The notes beneath the pieces are model-generated. The model ran no database searches, was not told the DNA's origin, and worked only from the letters and a program-made list of their open reading frames with translations. DNA of 33,806 nucleotides, from NCBI GenBank assembly GCA_028280605.1, contig JANQLL010000010.1:1-33806 (forward strand), given 5' to 3'. Position numbers and translations under genes: made by a program. How positions within the stretch are numbered: the first letter of the stretch is position 1; each line of letters begins with the position of its first letter. Of the stretch, positions 15,886 to 24,040 are shown piece after piece. The stretch comes from Candidatus Gastranaerophilales bacterium. GTDB taxonomy: Bacteria; Cyanobacteriota; Vampirovibrionia; Gastranaerophilales; JANQFW01.

Positions 15886-18800
15886 GCAATTTTACTCCCG
15901 TAACTTTTGTTACTCCATTATTTTTTTGAGTAACGCCAATAGTCCTATCTGCTGATTCTATCATGGGCTTCCTCAAAGAAACTACTATAAATTGCGTATT
16001 CATTGCTTGAAATCTTATCATTTGGGAAAGTTTTTCAGCATTTATGCCATCAAGGTGCATATCAACCTCATCAAAAGCATAAAAAGGTGCCGGCATATAT
16101 CTTTGCAAAGCAAAAACAAAAGCCAAGGCTGTTAAAGATTTTTCACCACCACTCATTGCTTCAAGTCGTTGAGTTTTTTTGCCTCTTGGCTCTGCTTCAA
16201 TTGTCAACCCGCCCTCAAAAGGATTTTCCATATTTTCGAGAACAATTCGACCCTGCCCGTCAGAAAGTTGTGCAAATATTTCTATAAAATTCTGATTTAC
16301 ATTGTTATAAGTGTCAAGGAAAGATTGTTTTTTCATATCCTCATAGCCCCCCATACGTTCTCTTATTTGATCAGCTTCAGAGGAAAGGGTGTCTATTTTT
16401 TCTTTTAATTCTGTTTTTCTGGTTTCTACTTCTTCATACTCAGAAAGAGCCTTCATATTAACAGGTTCCATAAGTTCCATTTTCTTTTGCAACCTGTTTA
16501 TATTTCTGGTTATATCATCAACAGATATTTCCATTTTCGCTATATTAGCAATGTCATAACCTTGTTGTTTTAATTCTTCTCTTATTGCTGCAAGTTCTGG
16601 CTCCAATTCTTTTCTTCTTTGCTTAAATGCTTCTATTTGCTCTTTTAGTCTTTCAATTTTATTCTCCAGGCTTGATTTCTTCTTTTCTTTAGCGAGCAAT
16701 TCTTCATTTATTTTGCTTCTTTCATCCTGAAGCTCAACCAACTCTGCGCCCAGCTCTTTTATTTTAGCCTCAAGCTCTGATAATCTTTCATTAGTTCGTT
16801 CAATTTCTTTTTGATTTAATGTTTTTTCTTGTTCAAGCTGAATGTTATCTTTTTTTAATTGCTCAATTCGCTCTTCTTGAATAACTATAGCTTCTTTGTT
16901 AAAATCTATTTCCATTTTTAAAGCTTTAATATCATTATGAGCATTATTTAGCTTGCTTTCATTACTTTTTATCTCAAATTCAATACTTTCAGTAAGTTCA
17001 TTCAGATTTGACAGTTCATCTTTTGGCAAATTATTTTCGATTACTTCAATTTCTTGTTTTAGCCTGCTTATTTTGTCAGCAAGCAACGCAGCCTTTTCAT
17101 TGGAACCATTCAAGCTTTCTTGTTCTGCTTCAAGTTTGGGTTGTAAATTTTCCAGTAATTCTTTTTTCTCATCAAGCTTGCTTTGTGCATTTTTAAGGTT
17201 TCTTTGTGCGTTCTCAAGCTCAATTTTCTTTCTATTATAGTCATTCATCACAGACGAATATTCTTGCCTGTTTTTATCTAATTTAAATTCACAATCTTTT
17301 TTTGATTTTTCTAAAGTCTGATTTTTGTATTCTAGCTCATTTAGCCTTGTTTTAAACTTATCTAATTCCTCATCATCGCTCTGGGCAAATTTTAAACCCG
17401 AACGTGCAACAGAACCCCCTGTCATTGCACCGGTTCGCTCTACCAAACTACCATCGATGGTAACCATTCGGTACTTACCTATTAACCTTCTTGCCACTTC
17501 CATATCTTCAACGATAAGCGTTTCGCCCAGCGCAAACTCAAAAACTGTTCTATAAATATCATCAAACTCAATCAAATTAATAGCAAAGTCAATAACACCG
17601 TCAACATTAGGCAATCTACTATTTCTAAAGTTACTGTTGATTTTATTTAAAGGTAAAAAAGTTGCCCTGCCGGCTCTGGAAGATTTTAATACTTCTATAG
17701 CCATACTTGCTATTTTGTCATTGTCAGTAACAATGCTTTTCATTCTGCCACCCATAGCAATTTCCAGGGCTGTTGAATATTCTTTATCAACTTTACCAAG
17801 TTGGGCTAATGGTGCATGTATACCGGGCAATCCAGCATTCATTACAGTATCAATTGCTCTGCCAAAATTAGCTTCTTCTGCTGCTTTTTTAGTTGCTTCA
17901 AGCTGGGTTACTTTTCTGTAAGCCAGTGTTATATTATAATTTAAGTCGTTTAATTCACCTTTAATTTTGTCTAAATCATATAAACAATTTTTTTGTTGAA
18001 TTTCAAAGTCTTTTAGTTCTTGCTCCAGCTCTTGAACTTGAGTTTCGAGCAAGTCTTTTTTCTCGCTATTGTCTTGATTTATATTATTTGAGTTATCTAT
18101 ATAATCCTGGGCTTCTTTTATATCACGCTCAAACCTTGCTACTTTTTCTTCATGTAGTATTTTTTCTTTTATCAAGTCATTTTCTTTACTTTGTAAATTT
18201 TCAAGATCTTTTCTTAAGAGGTTTCTTTTTTCTAAATGCTCGTTAGTAGTTTGATTTATAGAAGAAACCTCGCTTAAAACCCTGTTAAGCTCTTCTTTTT
18301 CTTTTTTTAGATTTTGCTCGATTATTGTTATTTCATCATTTTTATTATCAATTTTAAAATTAGCATCTTCTATTTTGTCTTTTAGGTTTTCAATATTTTG
18401 TCCTGAACTTTCAATATTTTTGATATTATCTCCGACTTGCTTCTCTATATAGGCTATAGAGTCTTTTTTTCTGGAGATAACACCTTTTAGGGCTTCTACT
18501 TGTTTTTTTATTTCTATTTGCTCGTCTTCGCCCTTGTCTTTTATTTGCCTTGTTATTTCATCGAGCTTTTCTTTTATTTCTCCGGCAGAAAGCTTTATTT
18601 CATCAAGCTTTTGCAATTCAACTTTTTGAGTCTTATCACCATCAAGAATACTTTCGTGCAAACGTTCTATAGAAGTTTTTATTTCTGAATATTTAACAAC
18701 AGATAGCTTACCTTGCAGCTCTGTTTTTTCTTCTTTTAATTTTTGATACTTAAGTGCGTGCGCTCTTTCTTCTTCAAGTTGCACAAGCCTTATATCTATT

Positions 18801-19381
18801 TCATTTAAGATAATATTAGATTTATCTACTCTTTCACCGACTGTTTCCAGTTCTTTTTTTGCCTGGTCTATCCTTCTGTCAAAATCAGCCACCCCTGCGA
18901 TTTCATCAAGAATTTTTCTTCTTTCAAAAGGCGTAACATTAATAATATTAGTAACATCACCTTGCATCATTACGTTATAACAACCGGGAGAAATATTATG
19001 CTTTGCTAATTCCTCGTGCACTTCACCAAGCGTTGAAACTTTATCGTTAAAATAATAAGTTCCAGTATATCCGCTACTACTTTTTTTAATTCTTCTTGTT
19101 ACAGATATAATGTCAGCTTCGTTTTGATCATTCATCACCTGAAAAACTATTTTAACGCTGGCTTCTTTTCTTTTGCTTCTGTTATTAATCAAGTCAGGCA
19201 ACTTTTCGGCCCTAAGGGTTCTTGATGTAGACAATCCTAAAGCAAATAGTATGCTATCTATAATATTACTTTTTCCCGACCCATTAGGTCCTGACACAGT
19301 TGTAAACCCTTCCAGGAAGGGGATTACTGTTTTATCGGCAAATGATTTAAAATTGTCAATAGTTATTTCTTTTATATACAT
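15878..19381 (-). CDS. smc: Chromosome segregation protein SMC
   Basis: 1167 residues, the usual size. The N-terminal head has Walker A GPNGSGKS (31-38). Long coiled coils (about 170-490 and 670-1010) flank a hinge (about 505-660) with the Gly-rich AMTGGSVARSG at its end. The C-terminal head has the signature SGGEKS (about 1077-1082) and Walker B FYAFDEVDMHLDG (about 1100-1112). DEVDM-x-LDG is the cyanobacterial-type spelling; most bacteria have DEVDAALD. ATP-driven head engagement compacts DNA and helps segregation. The start is ATG 19381 with no clear ribosome binding site; a palindrome AAAAGCGCTTTT lies just upstream. It is first in smc-scpA-scpB, with a strong promoter at 19445-19473. Confidence 0.97.
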   Translation of the reverse strand: MYIKEITIDNFKSFADKTVIPFLEGFTTVSGPNGSGKSNIIDSILFALGLSTSRTLRAEKLPDLINNRSKRKEASVKIVFQVMNDQNEADIISVTRRIKKSSSGYTGTYYFNDKVSTLGEVHEELAKHNISPGCYNVMMQGDVTNIINVTPFERRKILDEIAGVADFDRRIDQAKKELETVGERVDKSNIILNEIDIRLVQLEEERAHALKYQKLKEEKTELQGKLSVVKYSEIKTSIERLHESILDGDKTQKVELQKLDEIKLSAGEIKEKLDEITRQIKDKGEDEQIEIKKQVEALKGVISRKKDSIAYIEKQVGDNIKNIESSGQNIENLKDKIEDANFKIDNKNDEITIIEQNLKKEKEELNRVLSEVSSINQTTNEHLEKRNLLRKDLENLQSKENDLIKEKILHEEKVARFERDIKEAQDYIDNSNNINQDNSEKKDLLETQVQELEQELKDFEIQQKNCLYDLDKIKGELNDLNYNITLAYRKVTQLEATKKAAEEANFGRAIDTVMNAGLPGIHAPLAQLGKVDKEYSTALEIAMGGRMKSIVTDNDKIASMAIEVLKSSRAGRATFLPLNKINSNFRNSRLPNVDGVIDFAINLIEFDDIYRTVFEFALGETLIVEDMEVARRLIGKYRMVTIDGSLVERTGAMTGGSVARSGLKFAQSDDEELDKFKTRLNELEYKNQTLEKSKKDCEFKLDKNRQEYSSVMNDYNRKKIELENAQRNLKNAQSKLDEKKELLENLQPKLEAEQESLNGSNEKAALLADKISRLKQEIEVIENNLPKDELSNLNELTESIEFEIKSNESKLNNAHNDIKALKMEIDFNKEAIVIQEERIEQLKKDNIQLEQEKTLNQKEIERTNERLSELEAKIKELGAELVELQDERSKINEELLAKEKKKSSLENKIERLKEQIEAFKQRRKELEPELAAIREELKQQGYDIANIAKMEISVDDITRNINRLQKKMELMEPVNMKALSEYEEVETRKTELKEKIDTLSSEADQIRERMGGYEDMKKQSFLDTYNNVNQNFIEIFAQLSDGQGRIVLENMENPFEGGLTIEAEPRGKKTQRLEAMSGGEKSLTALAFVFALQRYMPAPFYAFDEVDMHLDGINAEKLSQMIRFQAMNTQFIVVSLRKPMIESADRTIGVTQKNNGVTKVTGVKLHG

Positions 19382-19444
19382 TTATTAAAAGCGCTTTTTA
19401 AAATTTATAATTAAGTACACCCCAAGCAGTAAACATTTATAATG

Positions 19445-19473
19445 ATTACACTATATGTTGAGTTTATTGTCAA
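19445..19473 (-). promoter_or_regulatory. Promoter of smc-scpA-scpB
   Basis: On the minus strand TTGACA (19468-19473) is followed by 17 bases and TGTAAT (19445-19450). Transcription would start near 19438, about 57 bases before the smc ATG. The remaining part of the 19382-19636 gap is AT-rich and holds TATAAT sequences at 19568-19573 and 19603-19608 on the plus strand that may serve the gene at 19637. Confidence 0.7.
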
Positions 19474-19636
19474 GATTTTATTTAATGATTTAAAATTTCT
19501 TTTAGTTTTTTTATTATTTCAAATTTTTAAATTAAGGTTTGATATTTATTTAGTAAAGTTAAAGTGATATAATTATATACAATCTCTTAAAGTATGCACA
19601 AATATAATTTTTATAACAAAAATATAGGATTAAGTT

Positions 19637-19870
19637 ATGGCTACACCAAAAGATAAGCTTAATGAAATAATTAAAAACTTTAATGATATAGATATTGCGG
19701 AAATAATTGATTTTGCAGAATTTATTAAAGAAAAGCGAAAAAAAGCCTTTGATGAAGCTTTTAATAATGTAAAAGAAGAAGATGAGCCTTTATCAGAGGA
19801 GGAACTAAACGATTTAAAAGATGCAAGCTCTTCAGAAAGCATTTCTTATAAAGAAATGTGGGGAGAATAA
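19637..19870 (+). CDS. Antitoxin-like small acidic protein
   Basis: 77 residues. The N-terminal KDKLNEIIKNFNDIDIAEII and FAEFIKEKRKK (about 5-36) form helices, followed by an acidic tail with EDEPLSEEELNDLK and a final SYKEMWGE. This layout resembles small antitoxins that end in an E-P-L-S/T-E-E-E-L segment plus an I-S-x-E-E motif and sit before RelE/ParE or similar toxins. No such toxin follows; the next gene is a broken membrane protein whose original ATG overlaps this stop (TAATG at 19868-19872). AGGATTAAG precedes the ATG. Antitoxin identity is likely but unproven. Confidence 0.6.
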   Translation: MATPKDKLNEIIKNFNDIDIAEIIDFAEFIKEKRKKAFDEAFNNVKEEDEPLSEEELNDLKDASSSESISYKEMWGE

Positions 19871-20603
19871 TGAGCTGACCCAAATGATAAGCCTGAATCT
19901 GTACTATTTGAAAAAATTAAAACGGAAAGAAAAGAGTTAAGAAAAGTGTTTAATACCTATTATGTAACTAAATCAGCTGATATAAATATATGGCTTTCTC
20001 TTCTTGTAGGTGGAGCTATTTCTTTGTTAACAATATGGCTAACTCATAAATATCAATTAGAACAAAAATATTTTGAGATAACAAAACAAAGAGAAATCGA
20101 AAAGTTATCAGATTATAAAGAAAAAATGGCAGCTTTATATTATGAAATGATGAAGCATACTTTTTTTATAATTGAAGAACTTCCTGAATATAAAAATTTT
20201 AAAAATGCGGATATAAATAAAAAAGAAGAAGCATTGAATAATATAAAAAGCATAATTTTATCAAAAGTTGTAAAGTTAAGATTAGATTATGTACATTCTT
20301 GGGACATGGTACAAGTATATTTAAAAAAGGATAAAACTAAAGAAAAATTAAAAGAATTAGATAACTAAGATATTAGATTTTGCTTTTAATAATTTGCATG
20401 ATTATTTAAGCTATAAAATTCAAAAATTTTTACTTGATATAAAAGTAAAAGACAATCCTAATAGGCAAGTGCTTCTTGAAGAAATGCAAAATTTAATATC
20501 GAAAAAAGAAGAAGATAAGTTTAGAAAAAAAATTGATGAATTAACTAATATATATAAAGAATCATTACCAATAATTGAAAAAAGAATTTTAGAAGGTAAA
20601 TAA
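19870..20603 (+). pseudogene. Frameshifted membrane-anchored helical protein
   Basis: The ATG at 19870 overlaps the antitoxin-like stop but meets TGA at the third codon. Skipping one base after ATG opens a frame running from 19873 to a stop near 20366, with no early start except GTG 19946. Another +1 shift near 20350-20370 would continue it to the stop at 20603. The reconstructed protein begins MADPNDKPESVLFEKIK. It has one transmembrane segment (LSLLVGGAISLLTIWL) and a long charged helical tail. I do not recognise the family. Either it is a decayed gene, or the middle part (19946-20368, 140 residues) and the last part (20394-20603, TTG start) are expressed separately. Confidence 0.6.
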
Positions 20604-20605
20604 AA

Positions 20606-20692
20606 ATGTCAAAATATAAAAGCTGGATAGATATAGCCGAAGAAGACATACAAGCTGCCGAAATGAATCTAAGGAGATGCCGGAATGGCTAA
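20606..20692 (+). pseudogene. HEPN-domain protein remnant
   Basis: A 29-residue frame, MSKYKSWIDIAEEDIQAAEM and a few more residues, matches the first helix of HEPN proteins (W-x-x-I-A-E-E-D-x-x-A-A) and then stops at TAA. The following ~70 bases carry other short frames (for example MAKKPVDKIAKENFY from 20685) and no intact HEPN body with its R-x4-6-H motif. It is therefore a truncated toxin-like gene behind the antitoxin-like and membrane genes. The stretch 20760-20835 shows nothing but the lead-in to the tRNA. Confidence 0.5.
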
Positions 20693-20835
20693 AAAACCTG
20701 TTGATAAAATAGCTAAGGAGAATTTTTATATCAAGAAATTATCAAAAAAGGAAAATTAATAAAAATTTAATCCTTTTATGTCCTTACCGGATTAAACATT
20801 CTATTATTCGACTTAAAATAGTGAATGCAATATAT

Positions 20836-20909
20836 GTGCCTGTAGCTCAGTTGGATAGAGCAACGGTCTCCGAAGCCGTAGGTCGTGCGTTCGAATCGCA
20901 TCAGGCACA
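20836..20909 (+). tRNA. tRNA-Arg (anticodon CCG)
   Basis: The acceptor arms GTGCCTG (20836-20842) and CAGGCAC (20902-20908) pair fully, with discriminator A at 20909. The D arm contains GCTCAGTTGGATAGAGC. The anticodon stem ACGGT/GCCGT encloses the loop CTCCGAA, giving anticodon CCG, which reads CGG (Arg). The T arm is GTGCG-TTCGAAT-CGCAT. CCA is not encoded. No integration signature was seen at its 3' end. Confidence 0.95.
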
Positions 20910-20929
20910 TTCTTTATTAATTATATTAT

Positions 20930-21541
20930 TCAAAGCCTTATCCACGACCTACCGGGCGAAACAACGCTTAACGACGGACAAAGAAGAATAAATTTATAAT
21001 CATCATCAGTTATATTATTTAGCGATTTTAACAAATTAGAGACTTTTTGTTGATATTTAAGCATTTCAAGCTCCTGTTTGTATTCTTTTAGCTTATCAAG
21101 CTCTTCTTTTAAAAGATAATATTTTTTCTTGCAGTTTTTAGACCACTTTTCATAACTACAGCCCTGCGCAAACACCAAAAACGGATTATCAGGATAATCT
21201 CTACAAAGCTGTGGCCTGTCTTGGTGGATTTTACATTTATTATCTTCAGAAATATATTTGCAATGATAAAAAACAACATCCTCGGGCTTAACTTTACTAT
21301 TAGGATGTGATGCTACCTTTAGACTTCTTTCTACAACTTCGGGGTTAATTTTTCCGGCTTCTTCTAAAGATTTATAAGGTATAAATATAGAAAAAAAATC
21401 TCTAGCAAAAGCATCTTCTTTATTTTTACTTCGTTCTTCCAGTTCAACACTTGCAACTGAAGGTGATGCACACCTGCAGCATTGTCCACACATTTTACAT
21501 TTTGGATATTCTTCGTTAAACTGTTCTGACCAATTGTTCAT
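20930..21541 (-). CDS. YkgJ-type cysteine-cluster protein
   Basis: 203 residues. An N-terminal CKMCGQCCR cluster (about 15-23) and a second set, HCKYISEDNKCKIHQDRP with LCRDYP (about 93-116), match the CxxCxxCC family (UPF0153/YkgJ) that is thought to bind zinc or an iron-sulfur cluster. A GCSYEKWSKNC pair adds further Cys. The C-terminal part (about 140-175) is a charged helix. The exact role is unknown. It ends 21 bases past the tRNA on the opposite strand, and the last ~15 residues look less constrained. Confidence 0.82.
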   Translation of the reverse strand: MNNWSEQFNEEYPKCKMCGQCCRCASPSVASVELEERSKNKEDAFARDFFSIFIPYKSLEEAGKINPEVVERSLKVASHPNSKVKPEDVVFYHCKYISEDNKCKIHQDRPQLCRDYPDNPFLVFAQGCSYEKWSKNCKKKYYLLKEELDKLKEYKQELEMLKYQQKVSNLLKSLNNITDDDYKFILLCPSLSVVSPGRSWIRL

Positions 21542-21568
21542 TAATTATAACTCTTACTTTATTATTTT

Positions 21569-22117
21569 TTAATAATTATTATATTGCTGTATCTTAGTAC
21601 TACTTATTTCAATATCTCTAGGTATAATAACAACTTTTCTACCGCCGGGCAATATAAACTCTGCACCCATAAGTATTGTTTGATATTGATATACTAACTG
21701 AGTTATTATACCTTTTTGATAAGGATCTCTATGATCTATTAATACTTGCATAAGAGGCTTGTCACCATCAGAAAAAGTAGAAACTTTCTCCTGGCTGGCA
21801 AATTGATAAAAAGCGAACGGTCTAATACCATAGTTACTGCCTAATGGTTGGTCTTGAAGCGTTACAGTCTCAGAGCCCAAAGTGCCTACTCGACTATTAA
21901 CTATTGCTATTGCTTTATCAACAGCCGGGTTAGCAGTACCATTTTCATCAACATATTGAGAAGCAGCGCCGGCTGCAGCCTCAAGGGCTATACCCTGCAC
22001 TGTCTGAACAGTTCTCCAAAACAATGCAAATTCAATAATACCAAATATAATTACAATTAATAACGGTATAACCACAACGAATTCAAGGAGGTTTTGACCT
22101 TTTTTCTTTTTCATCAT
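21569..22117 (-). CDS. TadE-like pilus assembly / pseudopilin protein
   Basis: 182 residues. A basic start (MMKKKKGQ) leads to LLEFVVVIPLLIVIIFGIIE (about 9-28), the TadE-like domain with the conserved Glu before the hydrophobic helix. The rest is a soluble extracytoplasmic domain. TadE proteins are minor pseudopilins of Flp/Tad pili or related secretion systems and are cleaved by a prepilin peptidase. No tadA, tadB, tadC or flp gene is near. It overlaps the preceding unknown gene by 4 bases (ATGA), so it is third in an operon led by a BlaI-like regulator. Confidence 0.85.
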   Translation of the reverse strand: MMKKKKGQNLLEFVVVIPLLIVIIFGIIEFALFWRTVQTVQGIALEAAAGAASQYVDENGTANPAVDKAIAIVNSRVGTLGSETVTLQDQPLGSNYGIRPFAFYQFASQEKVSTFSDGDKPLMQVLIDHRDPYQKGIITQLVYQYQTILMGAEFILPGGRKVVIIPRDIEISSTKIQQYNNY

Positions 22118-22488
22118 ATTATCAACCTAAATACACTTTTTAACTTACCTAACAGACCATTAGAATAAGGTACAGGAGCCATATCATACCATTCTCTATA
22201 TCTTTGAATAATATTTGCAGGCAATGGCTCTCCTTTCTGTAATATATCTGCAATCATCTCAAGATAAAGGTCTTGCTCCTGTTCATATGCCTGATCTGCC
22301 CTGCGATAATCTTCATCGGCTTCATAGTGGACAAGTGCATGCCAGACACATTGTATAGATTCATCGAAAATATCTTCAGGAAACTGCTTAATAGCTTCTC
22401 TTACACAGATATTTTTAGCTAATACCTTATACACCAGAGAAGAAATTGTTTTTCTGGCTTCTGTTATTATGTGATTTTCATTGATCAT
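22114..22488 (-). CDS. Unknown protein between BlaI-like regulator and TadE
   Basis: 124 residues, mostly helical, with an acidic, Tyr-rich middle (about 55-80, HYEADEDYRRADQAYEQEQD) and no membrane segment. I recognise no family. It starts 9 bases after the BlaI-like gene and overlaps the TadE start by 4 bases, so it is co-translated with TadE. It could be a cytoplasmic partner of the regulator or the pseudopilin, but that is inference. Confidence 0.75.
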   Translation of the reverse strand: MINENHIITEARKTISSLVYKVLAKNICVREAIKQFPEDIFDESIQCVWHALVHYEADEDYRRADQAYEQEQDLYLEMIADILQKGEPLPANIIQRYREWYDMAPVPYSNGLLGKLKSVFRLII

Positions 22489-22497
22489 AATAAAAAC

Positions 22498-22857
22498 TTA
22501 AACTAAAGATAAATAATCCTGTTCTATTTCTTTTAACATTTTTTGAAATGCACGAAAATCATTATTATAATAATCTTTTATTGTTCTCTTTATAAAACTC
22601 TTTCCGTACTCATTTCTGGAAATAGTTGAATTATAAAAATATTTTTTACCTTTTAGGGTTTTCTTTAACAGTTTTTTAACTACTAATCTATCCATAACTG
22701 TTTTAATTGTAGTGTAAGCCCATTTCTGATTATCTTCATTTGTTTCATTAACAAGGGCTTTAACGTCCATAACTCTTATAACGTTATTGTCATCTTCTTC
22801 TAAGGTCCATATTGCTTTTAAAATAATGTTTTCTAAACTACCTGGTTGTTGACTCAT
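22498..22857 (-). CDS. BlaI/MecI/CopY-family transcriptional regulator
   Basis: 119 residues, the usual length for this winged-helix family. LENIILKAIW (about 8-17), VMDVKALVN, then KWAYTTIKTVMDRLVVKKLL (about 45-64) and GKKYFYNSTISRNEY (about 70-84) match the penicillinase-repressor pattern. BlaI/MecI repressors are released by proteolysis by a membrane sensor protease (BlaR1); none is seen here, so the signal is unknown. Its likely operator is the 20-bp palindrome at 22898-22917. AGAGGATG precedes the ATG. It leads an operon with an unknown gene and TadE, an unusual association. Confidence 0.85.
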   Translation of the reverse strand: MSQQPGSLENIILKAIWTLEEDDNNVIRVMDVKALVNETNEDNQKWAYTTIKTVMDRLVVKKLLKKTLKGKKYFYNSTISRNEYGKSFIKRTIKDYYNNDFRAFQKMLKEIEQDYLSLV

Positions 22858-22897
22858 CTTACATCCTCTTACTTTGTTTATTTATTCGAAGCTACGC

Positions 22898-22917
22898 TTA
22901 TAGTAATTATACTATAA
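22898..22917. promoter_or_regulatory. 20-bp palindromic operator upstream of the BlaI-like gene
   Basis: TTATAGTA-N4-TACTATAA, perfect 8-bp arms. It overlaps TATA-rich promoter sequence of the minus-strand operon and lies about 40 bases before the ATG. Its position and symmetry fit autoregulation by the BlaI-like winged-helix dimer. Binding is inferred. Confidence 0.65.
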
Positions 22918-23282
22918 CCTATTATTTAAAAAATTCTATACTTATTTAATAATTGTTTTTAAAAATTTACAAGAATTTACAAAAAATCATTTTTAAAAGG
23001 TTATCATTCTTTTTCATGCTAACTACATCATTTAACCGAAGAAAAAGTAAATATTAGATTTTATCATTAATCATAGTAAATAAGTTAATTCAAAAAATTA
23101 ACATTCTTGCAAAAATATTATTGATTGATAAGATAATTATGAAATCACCTAAAATATGTTGAATAAGATTTTTTATAAGATATCCTAAAAAGAGAATCTG
23201 AAATAAAAACTAATACGCCCTTTTCGTTGTACTAACTCTAAATGTAATCGCTGAGTAGTATAGATATTGAATTAATGTTGTT
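22918..23282. other. Long AT-rich gap with repeat-B-like pieces
   Basis: No gene is visible. Two segments resemble repeat B. AAAAGAGAATCTGAAAT (23187-23203) matches its first half with one base missing. TCTAAATGTAATC to GAGTAGTATAGAT (23237-23265) matches its second half with several changes. The latter lies where the cobO promoter is expected. No B12-box or other riboswitch consensus was found. Confidence 0.4.
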
Positions 23283-23295
23283 GGAGGAAGGTTTT

Positions 23296-23832
23296 ATGCT
23301 TAAAAACGGATATATCCAAATTTATACAGGCGACGGCAAAGGTAAAACAACCGCCTCTTTAGGCTTAGCTCTCAGAGCAATAGGACATGGCTGGAAGGTT
23401 AAAATTATCCAGTTTACAAAAGGTGAGCAAGGTGTTGATTATTATGGGGAAATAAAATCAGCGTCCAAATTTATTAACAATCTTGATGTCTCGCAATTTG
23501 GGCTCAATAGGGTTGTATACTCTGATAATATAAAAATAGATGACTATAAAGAAACTAAAAAAGGCTGGGAGTGCGCAAAAAAAGCTATTAAAAGCGGTAA
23601 ACACCAATTAATAATACTCGATGAAATAAATATTTGTATCAATTTAGGTATGTTAAAAATTCAAGAAGTAAAAGAAGTCTTATTAAGCAAGCCTAAAAAC
23701 TGCGAAATTGTTTTAACAGGCCGTAAAGCTCATCCAGAATTAGTGGCATTGGCTCATTTAGTAACAGAAATGAATCCGGTAAAGCATTATTTTGATATGG
23801 GTGTCCCTGCCAGACAAGGTATTGAGTATTAA
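23296..23832 (+). CDS. cobO: Cob(I)alamin adenosyltransferase, CobO/BtuR type
   Basis: 178 residues from ATG 23296. A TTG 21 bases upstream is also open, but the strong ribosome binding site GGAGGAAGG (23283-23291) points to the ATG. The P-loop TGDGKGKTTAS (about 11-21), LIILDEINI (about 110-118) and the ending NPVKHYFDMGVPARQGIEY match the family. It transfers the 5'-deoxyadenosyl group of ATP to cob(I)alamin or a corrinoid to make adenosylcobalamin. No other B12 genes are in the window, so it may serve salvage as much as synthesis. No cobalamin riboswitch is apparent upstream. Confidence 0.93.
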   Translation: MLKNGYIQIYTGDGKGKTTASLGLALRAIGHGWKVKIIQFTKGEQGVDYYGEIKSASKFINNLDVSQFGLNRVVYSDNIKIDDYKETKKGWECAKKAIKSGKHQLIILDEINICINLGMLKIQEVKEVLLSKPKNCEIVLTGRKAHPELVALAHLVTEMNPVKHYFDMGVPARQGIEY

Positions 23833-23853
23833 AAAACTTTAATAAAAAAAAGA

Positions 23854-23890
23854 ATAAATAGAGGTTATTTTTTAAATTTCCTCTGTTTAT
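23854..23890. terminator. Hairpin after cobO
   Basis: ATAAATAGAGG (23854-23864) pairs with CCTCTGTTTAT (23880-23890) with one G-T pair. The A run upstream gives a T run on the minus strand. On the plus strand the following sequence (ACTATTGTTTA) is only moderately T-rich. It probably ends cobO. Confidence 0.55.
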
Positions 23891-24040
23891 ACTATTGTTT
23901 AATGTATCATTATTTATTATAAATATAATATATGTGCCAGACTGGGAAACAAGTAAATAATATAAAATAATTACTATGATTTTTAATTTTAGGGGAGTAG
24001 TATAAAATAAAAACACAACCATTAAGCTGGAGATAGGGAT

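Noticed and set aside
15900..19390. Several open frames on the plus strand opposite smc
   Set aside because: They are shadows of the long coiled-coil coding sequence, without ribosome binding sites or recognisable products.
20836..20935. Integration site at the tRNA-Arg 3' end
   Set aside because: No direct repeat of the tRNA 3' end was found in the window, and no adjacent integrase is present.
22918..23295. Cobalamin riboswitch before cobO
   Set aside because: The gap is long enough, but no B12-box consensus or plausible conserved core was seen; the sequence is AT-rich with only repeat-like pieces.
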